Source of the DNA: Maea johnstoni
Lineage: Eukaryota; Annelida; Polychaeta; Spionida; Magelonidae
DNA: 64,000 nt
Direction: 5' to 3'
Assembly: GCA_963942565.1 (NCBI GenBank)
Contig: OZ012690.1
Coordinates: 13,332,649-13,396,648 of the forward strand
Shown here: positions 12,501 through 25,800 of the stretch, in pieces
How positions within the stretch are numbered: position 1 is the stretch's first letter
How the letters are laid out: the number at the start of each line of letters is the position of its first letter
Notes under the pieces: model-generated
Told to the model about the DNA's origin: nothing
Databases searched by the model: none
The model's input: only the letters and a program-made list of their open reading frames with translations
Program-made: the position numbers and the translations under genes

Positions 12501-15500
12501 ATACAAACATGACAGGGTTTAGATGGTTTTCAAAGATTTTAGCGTCCTTGGACTTTGGATAAAAGTAGCCTCAGCATGAGAAGGGTTAACGGTTTCCAGC
12601 ACAAGTGGTTCAATGTTCAAAAAGTCAGGAGGTGACCATCTCAAATTTTTGTAAACCTTTTTTTATGTCTTCTTTTATATTAAAGATGATTGCACAAAAG
12701 ATTTAAGGAATTTTGCTACTTTTTTGGGGTTTTTTCGAACTTCAAACTGAATTTTTTTTGTGGAATCATCTTTAATATAAAGGAAGACAGGATGGAAGTT
12801 TCATTAAAATCTATATTTCGATGGTGACCTGCCAATCGCTGGGTCACTTGAGCTGGGATGACCCTTAACCCATTCACACTCAGAGTTTCTGTACAAAATG
12901 TTGTCTGCTACTTTCATACTTTTGAAAATAACTTTGGAATAAAGCGAAAGTTCACAAAATATTTGAAGGAGAGTTGTTGTTTAACTTCAGGTAAACATTT
13001 CTCCTTCAAATATTTTTCAAAAAACGCTTTTGTAAGAAAAATATTTCCAAAATGTTCAGGCCTGTTTTGGCTGCTCTGAGTGTAAATGAGTTAACTACCA
13101 AAGAACTTATTCTGATGAAACTACCACTCCTCAGTTATGTACAAATGAGACATATTTTGGAGATCTTACACTCCTTCCCATTTCCCAACGTTTGGTGTGT
13201 ATTTGTTTATAGAAACTACCAGCTTATCAATCCAGAGTTATTATTTTGTTTTTGTAATTTCAGAGACTCTTGACTTCTGATGTTTTATATTTCTAAGGTT
13301 TTATTGAGAAAATGTTGACCATAAGGCAGTACCAGTGCCATGGACTCTATAACAAGTAATCCAGCCTGAGTTATTACATTTTGTTCATTATTTCAGGGAA
13401 TCTGATTTCTAATGTCCAATATTTCAGGGGCTCTATTCTTGAGGAGATGGTGACCATAGGCAGTAACAGTTCAGTGGGCACTAACAGTTTCATATCGCAT
13501 TCAGTAATAGGCAACAATTGTCATATAGGTAAGTAATAATTATATAATAATAATATGATAATATTGTCATTTGATTTTGCGCCCTTTCCATATAAACATA
13601 AACATACTTCTGAGTATGATGATAGCATTGTAAAGCTCTCCACCCAATCATACATGTAGTGGTTTAACCCATTCACACTCAAGAGTTCCTCTCGAAATAT
13701 CGTCTGCTACTTTCATACTTTTGAAAAAAACTTGGGAATGAAGCGAAATTTCACAAAATATTTGAAGGAGATTTATTGTTTGTCTTCTGAATGACATTTC
13801 TCATTCAAATGTTTCCTAAAAAATGCTTTTGTAAGGGAAATATTCCCAAAATAGTCAGGCCTCTTTTGGCCGCTCTGAGTGTAAATGGGTTAATGGACAA
13901 AAGCATTGTTTGTGATATGGTTGAAGGATGAATACTGAAAGTACCCCCAGGAAGGTATTAGTGATTGAAATGTTTGAAGGGGTGTTATCGGTGAATCCCT
14001 AATAAACAATTGTCTCTCAGCTTGTTACAGTAAATGCCTCTTGATAAAACCTTTCTTAAGGAAATCAATGTTATTCTTTGGCTGCTGCATGCATATTCTT
14101 GAGTCATGTTCCTCAAACAAGTTATGGCAACTGGAAATTGATCAAATAACGCAATAACATGTAACCCAATGTGATAACTTTTATCTCGGATCGTGAAACG
14201 TTATAGCTTCATCAGCGAAGCCTGTCAAGCCATCAACTTTCACAAGTGTCGAGCCTAAGTATAGCCTCACAGTAGGAGTGTAATCGATACCAAGGAATCG
14301 GATGGAATCGCCGATTCCATGAAAAAGATCGCTATAAAATCTCATACCGATCATTCCCATTCCGGAATCGGCATAATGTTGATATTAATTGACGCTTACT
14401 TTGTCATATTATTGCACTGCAATAAGATGACAAAGTAACAAGACAATGCCAGTCAGTAGCTCAGTATGCAAGGTAATCTAATCTACTACCTAAAAACGAA
14501 ATTATAGCATGGGAATGTAAAACAGTGAAGCATCTGATACAGTTTTAAACCTAAATGCTATTATTCTTCCCCCTGTATACGTCGGTAGGAATAGGAATCG
14601 GAATCGGAAAGAATCGGAATTATTTTTTACCGATTCTGATTCCAAACCTTGGATACCGATCACACTCCTACCTCACAGCGCCGTTCAAATCTGCAGTTAA
14701 TTTTGTTGTTTATAAAACGTAACCTCCGTCCTGCAAGGCTCAGTTGCACATGTTCAAGACATAATTAATGACCGGTGACATGCCTCGCACGTGAGCTGAG
14801 CGAGCAAAGTGTTATCAAGTCAATTATGCTGTCAATCAAGAAAAGCCCCCATCCCTAGACTGAGCCGTTCTCACGCTATTTCACTCTCCACACAGAAATA
14901 CGCTACATACTTCCGGTTACGCAACGATCATGTTTTGGCGGATAGGTGCACTAGAAACGATCGTTTATAATCTAAAATAAATTGCAAACTTTTCAAATGT
15001 TTATTTTATGTCAATGAAATTTATTTGGTGGCCGACTTTTGGCGAAATGTGTCCTTGGATGGTTCGAGGGTGGGCGAGATTCCCCAATAATTAATTTGTA
15101 AATTATTTATAGTGGCCGAGATTCCTAGGGTGGCCGGGATTTCTGAGAATATACGGTAGGTTTGAGGCTGCATGCTTTTTGGAGGGCGTGCTTTGATATT
15201 GTGTATTTATATTTGTAGGAGAGAATGTTCGTTTGGAAGGTGCGTATGTGTGGGACGGGGTGGTGATAGAGAATAACTGCTGTGTCTACACGTCCCTATT
15301 AGCCAACGACGTGACTCTGAAACAAGGCGTGGCCGTGAAACCTGGATGTGTACTCGCTCAAGATGTAAGTAGTGCTTTTCTCATGATTCTTTTTAATACA
15401 TATTGTAGACTATATAATTTCTGATTCACATATGGAATATGATTTGAATTGGGAATTTTGTTTATCCTTACTTTTTATGCTTTGAATTTAATTTGTCAGG

Positions 15501-16804
15501 GATCAAGCAACTGCAAATGTGAACAAGAGCAGAAGTGCTCTGTAGATGGCACCCGACAGGAACTCATATCATCAGTTTCTTTCCTAAGAATATCAGGTTC
15601 ATACACTTTCTAAAATCAGGGCTCAAAATTAAGCTTTTTTCCAGGGAGCCCAAATGCATCTTCAAAAGCTGCTCAAAGGTGTTCTGTATAGAAACCAGTA
15701 TATTTTTGGGCTCCCTACAGCAATTTGAGGGATCCACAGGAGGATTCAAGGGAGCCCTGGGCTCCTGGCACCCCCTAATTTCGAGCCCTGAAAATGGTCT
15801 ATTGATGAAACTGTAGTTATCTCTTTTGCCAATTTATCAACAAGCTACTGGTAACACTTGAAGTGAAAGTGGCCTGTAACAGCCAAAACCGCCTGACTTA
15901 TTTGGTGATATCTCTCCAACAAACACAATTTTATATAATCAGCGGAAAAGGAAATGTTGCTCAGAAATTTGACAGCAACTCTCCTAGAAATATTTTACCA
16001 ATTATTGATCAGCGCGCAGTCATTTTCAAAAGTCTCATAGGTGTAGACGACGCTTGTCAAGTAGACGTCCAGGCATGAGTGGGTTAAATGTGTATGCTTA
16101 TTGTTGTTTATTTCTTCTTTCAATTAGAATTATTAAACTTAATCAGTGTTCTTCAACAATGACAAAGGACCACTTTCTGGTAATATTTCATGGCACTGAA
16201 TGGCCTTTGTGTGCTGATGTGCCTTTAAACCCTTATTCATTCATTCATTGTTTGTTTGTTGATGCAGGTAGTTGTTGGTCCGTTCGTGACCCTGCCCCCT
16301 AACACCATGCTGGTGTCGTCCCCCCAGGATGAGGAGGATGAGGATGAGTTCGGTAGCGACAACGAACAGGAGGTGAAGAAGGAAGTCATAGCAGGTTAGC
16401 TATTCAGAGAGATTATTCAAATGATGATTATAATAATCATGATAAATGATGATTATTATGATGATGATAACAAATAGTAGAAATAATTATGTTAATGATG
16501 ATGGTGGTGATAGTGATAATGATTATAATATTAATAGTAATTATAATAATGATAATGATAATACTTATAATAATAGTAATGATTATGATAATTATAATGA
16601 CAATAATAATGATAATAATAGTAATAAAAATAATGAAATAATAATAAAGATAATTATATTTAGTAAAAATAATAATGAAAATTATAATAGTTATAACTCT
16701 AATGTCGATAATTAGGATGATGATGATGATAATTACAATGATGAAAATAATAATAATGAAAGTAATTGAAATAATAATGATAATAGTAATAATGAAAATA
16801 AGTA

Positions 16805-16854
<50 letters not shown>

Positions 16855-19800
16855 TAGTATGGATGAAAATAAGAAAAGTGTCAGCCCTTGTGTAGGCTTC
16901 TGGTGTTAATGGCTTAAGTTATGGTAACTAACCCTGCTCACATATTCCATACAGTGCATTTTCAGAACTCTCCGATCATCCAGGGGATAACTTCATGAGT
17001 GGATTTTGAATGTTTTAATTTCTAGCTAGCTTATTCCATACATTTATTCCCAAATATCTGTCTATTTCAGTCCCGAACATGCACTTAGTGGGAGTCGAGG
17101 GCGTGGCCTACGCGTACCACCCGCCCGTGGACAGTGACGATGATGAGTCAGAGGTCAGAGTTCACGACACGTGGGGGTTGAACGTCCAATCAGACGATGA
17201 GGATGACGTGAGCAGTGAGTCGAGTGAGGAGGATGAGGAGATCTCACCCTCGAACAGTCCACCACCAGACGATGCCAAACGTGAGTTCCGCCTAGTCTTC
17301 ACAGTAAAGGCTCAAAAGGGACTAATCATTGTGGTTATATCTTGTGCTCGGACTTGGCTGATTTTTTTCTATCGATATATCGTCCCATATGATGATAGAT
17401 TATTTTGGTAACTTGAGCAACTCCGAACTTACCCACATTCCGCTCCTGATGGCTCGTTATAAAGGCGATGCTTTCGGGTAAACCACACCCGCCATTTTGA
17501 AATTGACCAAAATCACGTTTGTGGCAGGATTATCAGCGTGATTTTGAAGTCCAAAATGGCGGTTTATTTACCGGAAGGCTCCGCCGGTATATCAAAGTAA
17601 TATAAGTAGTGTTGTGGTGAGTAGTCAACTTGCATTTTTTTCTATCATTACATGTGCTTCGATTTCGGACGAGAATTATCGTTCATTATCGATAATTCCT
17701 TGATTTATCGATAGTGCTACAATCGTGGCGCAACGATCAATAAGGCGATATTTCGATTTATCGTCCGAGCACTAGTTATATCATACCTTTTCTAGGGGAA
17801 GTCTTTGCAGTAATGGGTTAACCCATTCATCTCTGCAATGAATTTAGAAAAAAAACTGCTGGTATTTTTTGCTTTTGAATTTAGAGCAATAAAGATTAAA
17901 AAAAAAAGTTCCTTTCAATATTCAATCAGCCACGAAGAAAATTACTTTTGTACAAATATGACATAACAAATAGTTCAACACCAGCCCAAAGAAGTTAATG
18001 ATGGGTCATTTTGTGGCTTTCTTGGGAAACTCACAAAATTCTATTTTACTGCACCTATTAGTAAGGACTGCCTACAAAGGCCACCTTTAACCCATTAATG
18101 CTCAGAGCGGCCAAAACGGGCCTGACAATTTTGGAAATATTTTTCTAACAAAAGCATTTTTTGGAAAATAATTGAAGGTAAAATATTAGAGAGAAGTCAA
18201 ACAACAACTCTCCTTCAACTATTTTGTGAACTGTTGCTTTATTCCAAAGTTATTTCGAAAAGTGTGAAAGTAGCAGACGATACTTTCTGAGTGTGAATGG
18301 GTTAAGGTGTCCAGTTAATGTTCCGTCATGACAGGTCTCCCTGTACATAATAGTCTGCTAGATTGACTTCTAGCACAATCTTTAGGTCAGTAATGGTTTG
18401 AAACTGTTTAGATATATTGAGCATTTGTTACGTGCAATCTTGTCATAGGAGGTCGTCCTGTATGTTGATAACTGATGGATTGCCTTCTAGTGAATTTTAT
18501 TTGCACGTGTATGATTTTGAATTGTTTGAATTTAAATCAAGGTTTATACCTAGGTGAGTTTGTTTATATTTCAGTGTTCTATGGAGAAGTGCTGGATACT
18601 TTACAAAGATCTGTGGAGGAAAATATCGCCCCAGAGAATGTGGTTCTCGAAGTCAACTCACTCAAGTAAGTTCTTGTTCAGCTGTCAACCATGAGTCAGT
18701 TTAGGAATAAATTATGATCTTTCATATACTGTATAACTGGTTAATTTAGCGTGGTTTTTAATTTGGCGTTTTTTGGCGAATGCCTATCAACGCCAAATTA
18801 AAGATCGCATAAAAATATGTCTACATGAAGATGGCGTTGTTCTGACGGCTCCAGACGCCAAAATAAATACATGGAAAGTACTTTTTTGAAAAAAACGCCA
18901 ACTTAAGTACACGCCAAATTAACCAGTTATTCAGTATTGGCCACAGTTTTTCTGGAAATTGTGATGGGTGACCTTAGTTACTTCTTGTATATAGCACATA
19001 TTAAAATTCTGCTCATCATCTTTTACCTTTCCTCAGAACTGTCTTTCCTTTAACCCTTCCAAAGCTGAGTCTACTTTTGTCCAAAGCAAAAGGACGCAAA
19101 GAATTTTGAAAACCCTCTAAACCCTGTCATGTTGGTATTCATTGGATAGCTCTCGTTGAATACTCTCAGGTGAGTACCCATGTGCCAAGGTTTCAGTAAT
19201 TTTTAAGGGTTTTTTGCATCATTTTGTATTGGCAAAATTAGCACCCAGCAGCATAAGGGTTAACATCCAGTCATCAAGGAAGAGAATGTGCTTATCACCA
19301 TGGCGATCACACAGTACCCACAGCCAAGAGCAAAGACACTCTGATACTTGTAATTTACCTACTGCATGTAATAACACCTCCTCTGTTACCTTTCCTCAAA
19401 CATTGCTTTCCTTAATCATTACATTATCAAGCAAGAGACTGTAATTATCACAAGGCGATCATACAGTACCCACAGCCAAGTGCAAAGACACGCTGATACT
19501 TGTAATTCACCTACTGCATGTTATAACATCTCCCCTCTTACCTCTGTCCTCAGACATTCCTTTCCTTAATCATTTCATTATCACGCAAGAGAATGAAATT
19601 ATCTCAAGGCGATCATACAGTACTGAAAGCCAAGAGCAAAGACACGCTGATACTTGTGATTTACCTACTGCATGTAATAACATCTTCTCTGTTACCTCTG
19701 TACTCAGACATTCCTTTCCTTTATCACTCAGTTATCAAGGAAGAGAATGTAATTAGGCCTAAAAAAATAAATTGTTTGTTTCCTGTAATGGTACGAAAAT

Positions 19801-22800
19801 AAAATAGGGTAGGTAGGTCTGTAAAAAAAAATTTTTTGATTATTTTTTTGGTCAAAAATGTGTTTTATGCATGTTTTTTTGATGATTGGGAATCAGGAGG
19901 GCTGGAAAAACTTTAGGGTAGGGATTTTTTTGAATAAAAACTTGTTAGGGTAGGGTTACAGGAAACAAACAACTTTTTTTTAGGCCTTATCACAAGGCGA
20001 TCATACAGTACCCACAGCCAAGAGCAACGGCACACAGAGACTGTAGAACACACAATGTTAGCGTCTGTTTTTATATGGCGTACATAGCGTGTGGTTCCGC
20101 TTCGCTACATATAAAAACGCTATACTTTTTTCTTACTGTACTGGCGCTGTCAGAGGCGGCTACGTCGCTAACATAAAGATACGCTATGATGCGAAAACTT
20201 TCCAATTCGCTATATTTGGGACATGCGTCATATGTGTGTTCTACAGATACTTGTAATTTGCCTACTGCATGTAATAACATCTCCGCTCTTACCTCTGTTC
20301 TTAGACATGCCTATAACATCCAGATCAAGGAGGTGAATGTGTTGGTGACGAAGGCGATCGTACAGTACCCACTGCGGGGAGACGCACAGACAGAAGCCAC
20401 CGCTCTGCTTCCCGCCATAAAAACTGTGAGTAGCTACCTTAAAACTTTTTTTCTACGTCATTGTTGAATCATTGTAATTTATTGACATCCATAGCTTGAC
20501 TGGACAAACCATGACCGTTAGTATACCTGCATATCGCATATGTTTATGACACTATAATTTGACATAAGAAACTATTTAAAAAAAATTTTTTTGCTTGGAT
20601 GACAAATTTTATTTATTGTCATTGTTCTGCCAATTAATATGGCCAAGTTTGACTAGGGGGTTGTAGGTAGTGGAGGAAACCAGAGTTCCCGGCGAAAACC
20701 AGTGCCCAATTATGAGAGAAGAAATCTTTTTTTTAAAAAAGAATTTTTGGTTTAGTCTTGTCAACCATGACCATCCTGGGTACATACTTCGTCAGTTCTA
20801 TTTTTCAGAGATGGAAAATTTAAGAAATGTGCTTTTGTGATGCTTAATGCATTCCTCATCAGAAGACGTTTTAGGTTATATGTACTTTGTTTAGTAGGTT
20901 TTATTGTCAAATAAAAGCAGGGTAGAGTCAAAGCAATTAACTGGATAAGCTACGTCAACCCATTGATTTACCCTTCCAATGCTGAGGCTATTTTCGTCCA
21001 AATACAAGGACGCAAATATTTTTGAAAACCATCCAAACCCTGTCATGTTGGTATTCATTGGAAAGATCTCGCTGAGTTCTTTCAGATGAGTACCCATTTA
21101 CCAGGGTTTCAGTCATTTTTAGTTTTTTTTTTGCATCATTTCGTATTGGTCAAAATAGCCACCAGCAGCATAAGAGTTAATTCAAGCATAAAAGCAACTT
21201 GTTACACCGGGTGCACAAGATTTGTGTTGTTAAGAAACCCGCAGTCTATGTGTAAAGGTTGAAAGTAGCTTAAATCAATTAAGGCAGGATATTCCAACGA
21301 AAGGAAATTCTTACAATTAGATTATATATGACACAATAGGCTTATTGCTTTAAGGAGGGTCTATTGTTCCACACTTGTAACGCTCAGAACTTAAACACTG
21401 GAATTTGTTTTCAGTTTTGTTTGTTTTTAGCTTGAACCTCTTGACCTGCTTTGTGTGCCGTCTTACCTAACATTTCATTTTATTCCCTGGATCCGTTAGT
21501 GGTAAAAATAGACAGTTTTGCCTGTGTATGACATCTTACTGAACATGTCTATTTCATTCCCTGGTTTTGTCATACTGTAGAACACACAATGTACGCGTCT
21601 GTTTATATATAGCGTACATAGGGTGTGGTTCTGTTTCGCTATATATAAAAACCCTGTACTTTATTCTGTACTTTGGCGCGGTCAGAGGCGGCTACCGTCG
21701 CTAACATAAAGATACGCTATGATGCGAAAACTCCCCAATTCACTATATTTGGGACACGCGTCATATGTGTGTTCTATGTACAGTAAGTATAATCAGACCT
21801 TTTTGCCTCTATGTGAAATCTTACTGACATTTTAATTTCATTCCCTGGTTTTATCAGTTGTAGAAGACTGACCATGTTTATTTCACTACATGCATGACTG
21901 TCTTTAGCAAAAAGCATATCCATTACAGGATGTGGCCACAGTGCCAGTCGTCCTGGACACTCCACTAGTGGAGTCTTCAGGACGATCGCACACTGGATAC
22001 AGCCGTGCTTCCTGTCATTCGCACTCCCTAGAGAACGCTACCCACCTGGCCGGCACTGGCGTGCAGGTCCTTATCTATATGGGTCAAATGCAGCCAGCTA
22101 GTAGCAGTGTAGGATGGAGTGTTGACGCTAGATGTGACAGCCATACAGATTTCCACTTGCAGCAGAAAATTGAGTATAAAAGCGGTTTTAATAGAAATGA
22201 CTACAAGAAAGTGGTATATTTAGTTTAGGAAGTATACGATACTCTGGCGTGTAGCTTAATATAGGAGTTTTAGCATGCTTTTGAGGGTTGTAAGTTGTAA
22301 CAAGTGACTTTAAAAATTCTGTGTGACCATATCCTGTCATATCTCTCCTGCTGTCTTTCAGGCTCTGAAGAAATGGATGGCCGTATTGAAGAACTACATA
22401 CGTAACTCGGAGTCCCAGAAGGACTGTATGACCGCCCTAGAGGTAAGGCATGACCAGTTGTGGTGAACCTTTTACTAGGGCTGTGCTCATCAACCATTTT
22501 TTTGCGATCCGATTTATTGCCTAATTTTTCTCGATGTCGATTTTCTCAATTCGATTCTATCGCGCGCGGTAGTGCTTGGAAAAGTGTGGTGGGGGCCCGA
22601 CCAGCACCATGTAATACATTGCGTGGCCCTCTCCACACTTTTCCAAGTACTACCGCGCGCGATAGTACCTATCGTAGTGCAGTTTCAATGGCGGCCGTCT
22701 CTGGCCGGCTCAGCGCCGTGGTCTTTTTAAAGAATAGGGTAGGCTCTTTTGTATTTTGGGGGTAGGGAAAACAATGGAGGTAGGGGGGGGGCGTATCGAG

Positions 22801-25800
22801 TTCGGCAATCGATGTCCTCTCATGTTGAACATCGATCTTACGACTTTGCCGATCCATCGATGTTGTGCCTATCGAGCCCAGCCATACCTTTTACCCTTTC
22901 AGTGCTGAGGCTAATTTCGTCCAAAGCGCAAGGATGCAAACATTTTTGAAAACCATTTAAATCATGTCATGTTGGTATTCATTGGAAAGCTCTCACTGAG
23001 TACTCTCACATGAGAACCCTTCTGCCAGGGTTTCAGTCATTTTTAAGGTTTTTTGCATCATTTTGTATTGGCAAAATTTGCCACCAGCAGCAAGGATTAA
23101 AGCTTTTGTACAACTTTAATTGTGTTTCATATCTTTTGTGGAAATGGAATTTCCCTCTTATATCTAATTTGATTTGTTGTACTGATGCATATACCCTCCC
23201 TGACTGATTTCCTTAGCCCATTTCTGAGGCGTTAGTAAACCCAACAAATACAATGACTTTCAAGCAAGATTTTGGTAAAATATCGCTTAGTTTTTGTGAA
23301 ATATGCATTTATGTTTGAGCAATTTTGTGCTTGATCTGAAACTGCTGTTTCATCTTCCTGATGTGTGTGTATCTAGAGCGAATGTGAGCACATGTTTTGT
23401 GAAGGTCTATGAAGACGAGGTTCTATCTGAAAACATTACTGTCTTATATCTTTTTATAGAGATCTATATTTATTTCTGTGTTGTTGATTTTCAGGATGTC
23501 TGTTTATCAAGTGCGAATGTGAGCGCGTGTTTGATGAAGGTCCTGCACCAGCTGTATGAGGACGAGGTTCTGTCTGAGGACGTGGTTGTCGCGTGGTTTC
23601 ATCAGAAACCCAGCGGGGAGAATCAGGAGGAACAGGCGGCACTGAGGAAACAGGTCCGTCATATGACTACAATGTGGTTGACATTTTCCTTACAATATTT
23701 CCCAAATACGTGTTTGTCTAAAAGTAAATCCAACTTTCTTTATCTGGCAAACGACTCAGGAGAATAATGAATGGGAAAGTAGTATTTTGTATTTCCTGGT
23801 CGCCCCACTCATTAAATGTTGAGGTTTATGTTATAAAGTGAAAGTAGTTTTTATATTTTCAAATTGCCCCTCAGATCACATTACGGTTAATTTAGTAAAG
23901 TGAAAGTATTATAAGAGGTTTCCTAGTTACCCTTCTGATCATGTGACTGGTTTCATGTAGAGTGAAAGCATAGAGTTACCCAGGCAGCCGCCGAGCCGTC
24001 TTGGCGGCGGCCAGATTTACGATGTAAGGTAATTGGTGGGGCGGCCTAAACTGTGAAATCATGTGAAATGGCGGCCTATTACTTTGTTTATGAAGTAGCA
24101 TGCCGCTCACATGACTTAAATTGTTTTCACTTACCTGCAAAAACAAGTCACCAAGACGTTAAACATCGCCCGCTCGGCTGTGAGCTGGGCGCAGCCATTC
24201 TTGTTTATGTTTGCTACGGCAAATCACGTGATTTGCCGTGTTCGTTTCTAGGGTATTTTCGTCACATTCCGGTTCATTCCACAGCACATTTATCATGTAT
24301 AAAAGCATACCTAATTATAACCGGAATGTGCCGAAGGATAAAAAACGACATTTTTGAATTTCGCGGGCGATCTCCCTGAGCCAAGCCGAGCCGTGGACGT
24401 ATTTTTATACTTGTATAAAAAAATCCAAAACCGAGGGAGCATCCATTAATGGTGAGTATATGATATGGAATATGATAAATATGAAGATGCGATAAACAAA
24501 CAAGGCAAATGTTTCATGGAAAAAGTTGTTTTAATTTTTGAAAAAATATGTAAAAATGAAAGACCCCCCTGTCCAATTTTTTTCCAAAATTTGGCCACCA
24601 GATGGCAGCACTGTACAGAAGCAGTCTGTCTACATCTTTATATGGTACACACCACATGAAATAAAAAGTACATGAATTGAATGAACTTAACAAAAATGTA
24701 AGGAAAGTAATTATGCAGAAATCACATGTCTAGGAAAAATTTAAATGAAATGAACTTAATGAAATAAAATGGAAATAGATTGAATGAATTTAGCAAAAAT
24801 GATGTGTAAATACTATTTATGAAGAAAAAACATTAAAAAGGAAAATAATTATGAAAAAAAGCACATGTCTAGGAAATTTTTAATTAAATGAACTTAATGA
24901 AATAAAATGGAAATAGATTGAATGAATTTAGCAAAAATGGTGTGTAAATACTATTCATGAAGAAAAAATATTAAAAAGGAAACTAATTATGAAAATAAGC
25001 ACATGTCTAGGAAAAATTTAAATGAAATGAACTTAATGAAATTCAATTGACATATATTGAATGAATTTAACAAAAATGGTGTGTAAATACTATTTATGAT
25101 GAAAAAACATAAAAAAAGAAACTAATTATGAAAAAAAGCACATGTCTAGGAAATTTTTCATTAAATGAACTTAATGAAATAAAATGGAAATAGATTGAAT
25201 GAATTTAGCAAAAATGGTGTGTAAATACTATTTATGAAGAAAAAACATTAAAAAGGAAACTAATTATGAAAAAAAGCACATGTCTAGGAAATTTTTCATT
25301 AAATGAACTTAATGAAATAAAATGGAAATAGATTGAATGAATTTAGCAAAAATGGTGTGTAAATACTATTCATGAAGAAAAAACATTAAAAAGGAAACTA
25401 ATTATGAAAAAAGCACATGTCTAGGAAAAATTTAAATGAAATGAACTTTATGAAATTCAATTGACATATATTGAATGAATTTAACAAAAATGGTGTGTAA
25501 ATACTACTTATGATGAAAAAACATAAAAAAAGAAACTAATTATGAAAAAAAGCACATGTCTAGGAAATTTTTCATTAAATGAACTTAATGAAATAAAATG
25601 GAAATAGATTGAATGAATTTAGCAAAAATGGTATGTAAATACTATTCATGAAGAAAAAACATTAAAAAGGAAACTAATTATGAAAAAAGCACATGTCTAG
25701 GAAAAATTTAAATGAAATGAACTTAATGAAATTCAATTGACATATATTGAATGAATTTAACAAAAATGGTGTGTAAATACTATTTATGATGAAAAAACAT

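Larger units (their letters stand above)
19030..20247 (+). pseudogene. Array of four decayed copies of EIF2B5 exon 13 with acceptors, cut by three MITEs
   Basis: Four copies of a unit of about 155-160 bp precede the true exon 13 at 20305. Each has an intron tail (tacttgtaatttacctactgcatgtaat), an acceptor-like stretch (ctctgt..ctcaga) and a decayed exon start (caaggaagagaatgt...ggcgatcatacagtaccca). The exon's own version is caaggaggtgaatgtgttgg..ggcgatcgtacagtaccca. Relics lie at about 19030-19350, 19389-19500, 19543-19657 and 19697-20247. All have lost frame. A TTAA MITE sits in the first, and a TTA MITE plus a TA MITE in the last. Confidence 0.72.
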
